64,000 bases of DNA from Hexactinellida sp. DTS-2022 (lineage: Eukaryota; Porifera; Hexactinellida): positions 868,001-932,000 of the forward strand of contig JAPNXP010000016.1 of NCBI GenBank assembly GCA_028753945.1, written 5' to 3'. This document shows, one piece after another, positions 57,303-64,000 of the stretch. Within the stretch, counting starts at the first letter, position 1. Each line of letters begins with the position of its first letter. The notes under the pieces were generated by a model. It was not told where the DNA came from. It searched no databases and saw nothing but the letters and a program-made list of their open reading frames with translations. A program made the translations under genes and the position numbers.

Positions 57303-57902
57303 ATCATGTTCCAATTTTGAACATTTATAACGCGTCTAAACTATGATAAAAGCAGGCTATCAAAACACGATAATACCCACCAAAAATAGCGATACGTAAT
57401 CAAATGATGACATAGCTCAATTCTGAAGGATGCTATGTATTCCTTGATACCATGTTCCTATATAGTTACAGACAATTTATGAGGTGTATCACTATTAGTT
57501 ATTTAAATAACGATAAATAACCTATTTATCAATGGCTTTCCCTTAATCCATGGTCACGTTTCACAAATTTGGTGAATAGGCCTTATCTATCGTAGGTCAC
57601 GTCTTGCCTTATTTCATCACACTGATGACAGTCATAATTAACTCAACAAATAACAATATATTCGCTGTATTTTGTTAGAATTAGTAAGTTTTAGGTAGGT
57701 ATAATTCATTATCATTTGGTTATAGTACATTATTTATACCTTCATTATTTAATTTTCCCATTTTATGAATAGTAAACATCGTATTTTTAGCAATTGATGT
57801 ATTGATTAACGCAGTTTCACTTCATTATACTTCCCTATTCAATGGGAAGCATATGGTTAGTTTTCATTGATATTATCTTAGATCAAATGATTTACTTTCT
57901 AA

Positions 57903-57920
57903 ATGTGTGGTAATGAATAA
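57903..57920 (+). promoter_or_regulatory. Short upstream frame overlapping the carrier start
   Basis: ATG at 57903 opens a five-codon frame (MCGNE, then TAA) that overlaps the carrier ATG at 57913 in another frame. If transcribed from upstream it could lower translation of the carrier. Transcript start unknown, so function is inference. Confidence 0.4.
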
Positions 57921-58881
57921 GCTATCATCACATGATACTCCACCTAAACTCCATATTCTGATTCTCGCTTCATCAATTGGGGGTATTTGTTCAGGATTTG
58001 TTACATTACCATTCGAAGTTGTAAAAGTTCGGCTCCAATCTCAATTGTTAAATGTTTATTCTACTTCGCTGATATACTGCAATAAATATATACAAAGTTT
58101 ATGTATTTGTACTCATACATGTAATTATTATAAACATAATGCGTTTTCTGAGACTTGTATTATGTTTAAACAAATATTGAAAGAAACAGGACCAAAGGGT
58201 TTTTGGAGAGGTCTCTCACCCACATTATTGCAATCAGTTCCTCAGGTCACTATATACTACACATTGTATCAGAAATTGAAACATTCTTTAGGTTATATTA
58301 ATTCAGATTATTCCAGTTGTTTTATCCCAGCTGTTGCTGGAATTGGTTCAAGAATCATAACGTGTTTTATGGTTGCTCCATTAGAATTGCTCCGAACTAA
58401 TATGCAATCTTCTACTATATTCACCATCAAAGATTTATATCTTCTTTCAGTAGAATCGATAAGATCAAAGGGTTACATTCCATTATGGCGTGGGTTTAAG
58501 CCAATGTTAATTAGAGATGTTCCTTTCACAGCGTTATATTGGAGTGGGTTTGAAACATTTAGGTTTAAGTTGCAATTGCATTGTAATAGTATTCACAATA
58601 AAACTAGTGATGTGTTAATAACTATGGTATCAAGTGGAGTGTGTGGAACTGTTGCTGCTGCCCTTACAACGCCAAGCGATGTACTGAAAACGCAAATAGA
58701 AATAAGTATTCAGGACACGAAGTTTCAAAATCCAACCTTAATTCGTAATATTCTTAATATTTATATGAAATATGGGATTAAAGGGTTCTTTAAAGGAGTT
58801 GTACCAAGGTGTGTTAAAGTTGGACCTGCTTGTTTAATAATGATGACAACATATGAGTTTATCTCGAACTTTTTTTCTTAA
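57913..58881 (+). CDS. Mitochondrial carrier, SLC25A39/SLC25A40 (Mtm1-like) type
   Basis: Intact single-exon frame of 322 codons from ATG 57913 (a longer reading would need a GTG start). Three carrier repeats are marked by PFEVVKVR (from residue 33), PLELLRTN (from 156) and TPSDVLKTQ (from 253). RGLSPTLLQSVP, LWRGFKPMLIRDVPFTALYW and GVVPRCVKVGPACLIMMTTYEF match SLC25A39/A40, the inner-membrane carriers required for mitochondrial glutathione import. The first matrix loop is long and holds five cysteines (56, 64, 66, 70, 82); in mammalian SLC25A39 cysteines of this loop are reported to sense iron-sulfur status. Repeat 3 has Ser between Pro and Asp, within family tolerance. Carriers usually have six helices and work in the inner membrane. 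No intron, unlike most animal orthologues. Confidence 0.9.
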   Translation: MNKLSSHDTPPKLHILILASSIGGICSGFVTLPFEVVKVRLQSQLLNVYSTSLIYCNKYIQSLCICTHTCNYYKHNAFSETCIMFKQILKETGPKGFWRGLSPTLLQSVPQVTIYYTLYQKLKHSLGYINSDYSSCFIPAVAGIGSRIITCFMVAPLELLRTNMQSSTIFTIKDLYLLSVESIRSKGYIPLWRGFKPMLIRDVPFTALYWSGFETFRFKLQLHCNSIHNKTSDVLITMVSSGVCGTVAAALTTPSDVLKTQIEISIQDTKFQNPTLIRNILNIYMKYGIKGFFKGVVPRCVKVGPACLIMMTTYEFISNFFS

Positions 58882-59703
58882 TTGATATCCATGAATCTTA
58901 TTATTTTAGAATTTATACTAGTTTCATCTCTATATTGCTTAAATTTCAAGTATTAATGATGTATTTTGGACGATCCATTATATTTCAATGAATTTATACT
59001 TCTTTAGTTTATTTATGATCTTTTATCATCGCTAGTTGGGTTGGGCCGGTCCGGCTGCTCTCAAATGACCACATATAACTTTGGATAATTACGTTTGTCT
59101 TCTAATGATAAAATCTAATGACAGAGATGACTCGTCAGTCAATTGGCAGTTTGTCGAGCTCATTCTACTATGATTCAAGCCTTCATAAAATTTGCATTTA
59201 AATATATTCGAGCCCTTCGGCCTTGATCTCTCGGCAAAGGGTTCATTAACCATCTAGATCTTCTTATTTATTTCTAAATTAAGCAGAGCAGAGTGTATAT
59301 TTTTCATTATAAATGTTTATGCAAATTTCTTCTTGCTTTATTGCCGGTATATAGTAGGTAGGTAGGTAACACAATAAAAATATAAATTAAGTATGAAACT
59401 ATTGAGAATTTTTATTTTTAATTTAGATAACTTTAAAATCGCTAATATTTTTCAGAGATATAATTCAGATTCGAAGTATTAAAAAGCTTAGTTGATGGTC
59501 CAATGAAACTATAAGGCCCTCTTGGGTCATCAACTTAAATGATATCTGTTAATAAATAGTATACGTATTATAATATTTTTCTTAAGTCAATCGGACTCAG
59601 TTTTCTTGTACCCTCACATTGAAAATCCATTGTGTATGTGCTTCTGGGAAATTCAATTTTAAAAAGCACCCTTTATTCAAAAGGATATGTCTAAAATTAT
59701 ATG
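58882..59703. other. 3' flank of the carrier gene, nothing recognised
   Basis: AT-rich; a GTAG tetranucleotide run near 59355; possible polyadenylation signal AATAAA at 59373. Confidence 0.4.
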
Positions 59704-59711
59704 ATAACACT

Positions 59712-60056
59712 CAGAGTGGACCATGGGTCAGATGGGTCACTTAAATTGATGGGTCATGGGTCACGGCTCTGTGACACATGACCCTTGACCCATTTGGAAT
59801 TTCGATCTTTGCCCAGTTATAGTACGAATCAAATGAACCCAGAAACATTACAGAGTATTTCTTTGGTATAAGAAGTCTACCAAAAGTAATTGATTGACAA
59901 GTATCATCATTTATTATAAGTAGGATTGTGTTACATAATGTTTAGATATTAAAAATTAGATATTTAAAAAGGTCACTGGGTAACACGATGAGTCAAAGCG
60001 TTACTTGATGGGTCAATGGGTCATGGGTCACCAATGTTGACCCATGGTCCACTCTG
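59712..60056. mobile_element. Repeat-filled hAT-like MITE (ATGGGTCA motif)
   Basis: Ends CAGAGTGGACCATGGGTCA and TGACCCATGGTCCACTCTG reversed at the right edge. Flanks ataacact and atagcaat match at 6 of 8. ATGGGTCA or variant recurs about eight times, mostly in one orientation, on both flanks. Confidence 0.88.
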
Positions 60057-60104
60057 ATAGCAATAAGGTTGTCAATGATACTGTAGTTTGTTTACACAGT
60101 TCTT

Positions 60105-60281
60105 CAGGGACTGAACCTATAAAAAGCACTATATAATACAAAAGTCCAAAATTCACACCTTTGAAGTCAAAAAAAGGCATTAAAGGTGAAGTAATCCTGC
60201 ATATTTTTGGAAAAATTGTTTCGTCACCGCCATGGGAGGTCAACAGAGCAGTTGGTTAACAAAAATAAAGTTCAGTCCCTG
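60105..60281. mobile_element. Short hAT-like MITE
   Basis: Perfect ends CAGGGACTGAAC and GTTCAGTCCCTG. Flanks cagttctt and catcactt match at 5 of 8. Non-coding. Confidence 0.6.
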
Positions 60282-61244
60282 CATCACTTGTATATAAGCT
60301 CTGTTTCAAGTTTCAATTGATTCTCATCATTCTTCATCCTTTTAGAGCAAATGAATGACGCCAGGTCGATAAAAAAGTAACTTTCAATATTAGACCTTCT
60401 ACTATTATTGAGTAATTTCTAATCGACGGATCAAAATCGACTCGGTAAACAAACAAGTGCGAAATTCATTTATAATAGGTTCAGTCTACTAAGCTATATA
60501 CATATTAATTATTCAAAGTGATTGTGTTGCAGTCAAAGTGCGTTTTCAGTTATAACGCGAACTGACTAGTCAAAACGTGTTTTGACTGAAATTTTCAGTC
60601 AAAGTGCGTATACTTAGAATTCTATTATTATTTTGCTTTAATTAATTAAGTATGTTTAGATAGTTATGTAGCATTATTTTAAAAGCTTCAGTAGTTATAA
60701 GAATATCAGAGCCCTTCGGTCTCTCACAACAATTGAGTTTTATTAATAATCTACAGATTAATTAACGTTTATCCATTTTCCCTCCATTTTTAATTAATTA
60801 ATAATTCTAACCACTCCAATACATTAGAATATTATTCTTAAATTACGTAATATGTTTGTTGTAGTAGAGCTAAATTCAATATTTTGTAAGATTCCAGCTT
60901 ACTATAGTCAGCGAAATATACATTTCTATTGTCATTGTTACCTTCAAACAGGATGTACTGTATGCATAGTTACCATTTTATAATGGCAGTGTTTTGCTTA
61001 TACCCATCATATGATAATATTTGTTTGGTAATTTATCTATTTATACTTCGCAGTTAGTATGTGGATTTTCTCGGAATCAAACAGTAAGTAATTGATTTGT
61101 ATATTGAGCACATTTAATTAATCGATTTGTAGATTGAATACATATAATTCTTCTTCAAATCTACGCTAGGAAATGATAGAGTATGGTTATGCTGCAAGCT
61201 GACGCAATTTAACACTTTCCTTAAAAGTAGCGGTAACAATTATC
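60282..61244. other. Intergenic with a small palindromic cluster
   Basis: 60537-60610 contains AGTCAAAGTGCG twice and AGTCAAAACGTGTTTTGACT. Otherwise AT-rich, no gene. Confidence 0.4.
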
Positions 61245-61379
61245 CAAGGGCGGCAAGTCCTTTCGAAAAGTGGTACGGCGGAGAATTTTACAGTATATGA
61301 ATGTGGTACGGCAAAGCTGGCAATCCTGAAAAGTGGTACGGCGCTCGCCGCACCAGCCGTATCGGGTATGCCGCCCCTG
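61245..61379. mobile_element. Probable repeat-filled hAT-like MITE (GTGGTACGGC motif)
   Basis: Left CAAGGGCGGCAAGTCC and right GTATGCCGCCCCTG form imperfect inverted ends. GTGGTACGGC occurs three times in one orientation. No clear duplication in the flanks. Confidence 0.5.
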
Positions 61380-61496
61380 TTATCGCTTTAGTTGTTAACG
61401 CTGCTGTAGGTAAATAATATTGGTATATATACTCGGTGGTACTATAGTTCCCCAGCTACAAGCGTGCTAATTTTACTTTCCTACTAACTCGCGTAA

Positions 61497-62640
61497 TGCT
61501 TCATTCAGAATCTTCATCCTTATCCTCATATCACACGGACTCGGACGAATCGACCCCAGAAATGTCTGCTCCCAGCAGGTTCCCAACCTTCCTTCTATAA
61601 CAGTGAGTATGCCCCAAAGCAGTGGCGCTACCAAACGCTCGACTGATGGACCTCAGTCTAAGTCGAAGCAAATAAGAACGGATCAATTACCCGTTCATTA
61701 CTCACGGATGCCAATTTCAAACAAACGGAGCACTGGGCTGATCCCAGCAGTGGCCAAGGACATTGTTCCTAGAAAGGCCGTTAGGGAGAAATTCTCCCGC
61801 TTAACTCCGTCCTCTAGTCAGGACGAGGAGACTCCATTGAGTTCTCTAGTGGCACACTCTCCCCTACAGGAGACGTTCAATGCCAATATTCTCCAAACTC
61901 TAGCCAAGCTGGAAAGGAGAATATCAGGATTATTACCTGAGGATCACGGCGACAATAAAAGTCAGCCAGATGACGTATTGCTTCCAGCCGAGCTGGAAAC
62001 TGATCTTCAATATGCCCAGTTCCCAACCAGGCGCATGGGATACGAGCTCCGCTTTTGATCCTGCCTCGTTAATTGAGAACGAGTACTTTGAGGATACGTC
62101 ACTAGAAGTGGCGGATTACATAACTAATGTTTCTCAAACAGGCTGTCTTCCGAGGAACAACGAAAGGCTACCAAACAATTCAAGAGGCCAGACATAAACT
62201 TAATGAAAGTGCCTCGGCTCGATCCTTTCTTGGCGGATAGATTCCCCTTTGTTCTAAAGAATGACAACGAATTAGTTGAGATTCAACGTCACTTATTACA
62301 AAGTGTTGGTCCGCTCTCAATATTAGCTAATAAGCTATCCAAAGGAGATAGCATCGACGACTCTACGTTGACTACTCACATTTCAGCAGCGCTTACTCTG
62401 TTGGGCTCTCTAGCAGCATTCATCACAGAGAAACGATGACGACAGAGCATACAGGCTTTTGATAAATGCCTGAAATTAGACCTCAAGAGCTTTCCCCCAG
62501 ATTTCGACTCGCCATTATTATTTGGGGAATCCCAACTAAATAAGCTCTGTCATAGCCTACTAAACTCAGGCCTGACAAGTGAATATGAAATGTTGACCAA
62601 GGATGGAAACGAAGTCATTGACTAAGTTTCTCAAATTTCG
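61497..62640 (+). mobile_element. DIRS-type retrotransposon gag-like segment (fossil)
   Basis: Three plus-strand pieces (61603-62058, 61970-62197, 62203-62630) show a Ser/Pro/Lys-rich N-terminal part followed by LDPFLADRFPFVLKND, LVEIQRHLLQSVGPL and DSPLLFGESQLNKL. These recall the gag-like protein of DIRS-family tyrosine-recombinase retrotransposons. Broken, with at least three interruptions. No reverse transcriptase, recombinase or terminal repeats in the window. Age: moderately old. Confidence 0.55.
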
Positions 62641-62898
62641 TGGCATAGTTTCTAGTTATGTCTGCTGTCAACTATAATCATTGTGGTTGTGAAAAAAATA
62701 TTTTTGTCACCCATAATATTTATACACATCCTAAATATTTTATAAAACATTTCCTATTTAGTTCATTCTTTGCTACGTACACTTATAAATTGTAATAATT
62801 ATATCCATTTATACTAGGACTGTTTAAGAAAAAATTTATGAATTTTTGCGTCTATATAACCCTGTTTATCCATTTCTTTTATTATTAGCTTCTTGACC

Positions 62899-64000
62899 AT
62901 GCCGAATAAATGTTCTGCACCTAATTGTAATAGCAATTATTACCCACAGAGTCCTTATATTCCTGTATTCAAGCTTCCTAACGAACCGCCTGAATTGCGG
63001 CAGAAATGGATAAACTCGCTTCATGGAGAAGACATCACCTCCCTCAAACATATATTCGTCTGCCTTAAACATTTTCGCGAAGAAGACGTAGAGCAAATGT
63101 ATAAATTACAAAATGCAGATGGTTCAATAACCGAAATTCCAAGAGGCCAGCCCAAGTAACGGAAAGGTGCTATTCCTTGCTTTCTACCAGACTGTCCTTC
63201 ATACTACTCAGCTCCATCTTCTCGCGATCATCGATTTTCTTTCGAGTCAAAGCAGGAAGACCGATTCACAATAGCACTACAGCTTAGTCGTGAGTCACGA
63301 ATGGCAGAAGAAGCTAAATACCATATTAAAACTCTTGAAGAGTTGGTAGAAAAGTTGCCATTACAAACTCTTCCTTCTAACTGGTTATATTGGTTGTCAG
63401 CTGATGGTGAAGTTTATTTTGTCACACTTTCAAAATCTCATCATAACATTTCAGTTCAGTCCTCTTTGACTATCAACTCTACACTAGATGTGAAAGCATT
63501 TCGAAAAGAGGAGAATATTACTCTTTCACTGAATCAGATAAATGATATCCGACAAATCGAAGTTTTTCTCACTGAGATTGGGGACACATCTACACTTCCT
63601 TCACCATCTGACTCTATCCAGCAACATATTGAGAACGCACGATGTCAAATTTCTAAAGCAATATCAAAACTTGAAGTATCAATTTCAGCTTCATCAGACT
63701 CACAGGACTCAATAGATAATTCTTCTAGTCTAGCTCGACTTCAGTTTGTTACTTGCCAACTTGAAAACTCCATTGTATCTAAGACCCGAAGAAGATACAA
63801 CATTATCACTCAAGTTTTGGCATTGAAATCACATCTCATTTCTCCTAGCTGTTACAATTATCTGCAATCTCTAGATTGCCTTGCTCTTCCTCATTATCAT
63901 ACACTTGAAAAGCTGTATTCATCGTTTGGATTAGATAGCGAATACATCACTTATCTAAATCAAGCAGCAGTTAACTTTTCTCCTCAAGAAAAAAATGTAG
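62899..64000 (+). mobile_element. P-type THAP transposase, nearly open, cut by the right window edge
   Basis: ATG at 62899 starts MPNKCSAPNC, the first half of a THAP finger, then VFKLPNEPPELRQKW and FVCLKHFREEDV complete the C2CH pattern. A single in-frame TAA at 63157-63159 follows PRGQPK. The same frame then stays open for 280 codons to the edge: RKGAIPCFLPDCPSYY, LEELVEKLPLQTLPSNWLYW, INDIRQIEVFL, CQLENSIVSKTRRRYN, LKSHLISPSCYNYLQSL. This is the N-terminal and coiled region of THAP9/P-type transposases; the catalytic part lies beyond. No intron within the THAP domain, unlike 25734-28023. Youngest of the three P-type copies by its intactness. Left end not found. Confidence 0.85.

Larger units (their letters stand above)
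55775..57607. repeat. Giant imperfect palindrome
   Basis: Two arms meet near 56880. The left arm runs from GTGACCTACGTTATATAAGG, the right ends in the reverse. Arms agree over several hundred bases except for one insertion in each: a 559-bp hAT in the left, a 179-bp hAT in the right. A half-copy lies at 25185-25450. Possibly a large foldback transposon; its duplication is not resolved. It ends about 300 bp before the carrier gene. Confidence 0.85.

Noticed and set aside
62560-62582. CATAGCCTACTAAAC identical to the P-type element end at 25734, placed upstream of the third THAP transposase.
   Set aside because: Similarity stops after about 15 bp, and the segment lies within a reading frame that still looks gag-like on both sides, so coincidence is more likely than a true end.

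Overview
This is an AT-rich stretch of a eukaryotic, most likely invertebrate animal, genome. The transposon superfamilies (hAT, pogo/Tc1-like, P-type with THAP domains, PIF/Harbinger, Mutator-like, Helitron) and the two recognisable host genes fit an animal, but I cannot name the lineage. Only two host genes look intact, and both lack introns: an UNC93-like transporter closest to MFSD11 (33781-35244, +) and a mitochondrial carrier of the SLC25A39/SLC25A40 glutathione-carrier type (57913-58881, +). Nearly everything else I can identify is mobile DNA or its debris.

Layout: 1-2135 is a decayed P-type transposase on the minus strand, and 2136-4850 a related element with long inverted ends. 5.2-8.5 kb is a nest (pogo-like, then hAT, then Helitron, then hAT). 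9.1-15.2 kb holds a tandem repeat and several hAT- and pogo-type elements. 15.2-17.15 kb is a broken PIF/Harbinger element (transposase and Myb-like partner, minus strand). 18156-24211 is a Helitron with both ends visible and a broken Rep/helicase. 25734-28023 is a P-type element with inverted ends and a target duplication. 29301-33148 is a Mutator-like element holding four further elements stacked inside one another. After the MFSD11 gene, 37.9-41.7 kb is an inverted-end element riddled with insertions, and 43.15-46.4 kb is an integrase fossil. 46.8-55.7 kb is poor in recognisable content apart from foldbacks and tRNA-like heads. 55775-57607 is a giant imperfect palindrome just upstream of the carrier gene. 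The window ends with a DIRS-type gag fossil (61497-62640) and a young P-type transposase running off the right edge (62899-64000).

The most striking pattern is a class of about ten hAT-like elements. They have 8-bp target duplications and mostly CAG...CTG ends, and their interiors are largely built from a short motif repeated many times. Each family uses a different motif, and in the clearest cases the array keeps one orientation across the element instead of mirroring with the ends. I suggest these are non-autonomous elements in which a subterminal transposase-binding motif has been amplified. That is inference; the ends, duplications and arrays are read directly. Several insertions are confirmed by an empty copy of the target elsewhere in the window.

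The two host genes have no evident functional link. The mobile elements interact only by nesting, and the nesting gives relative ages.
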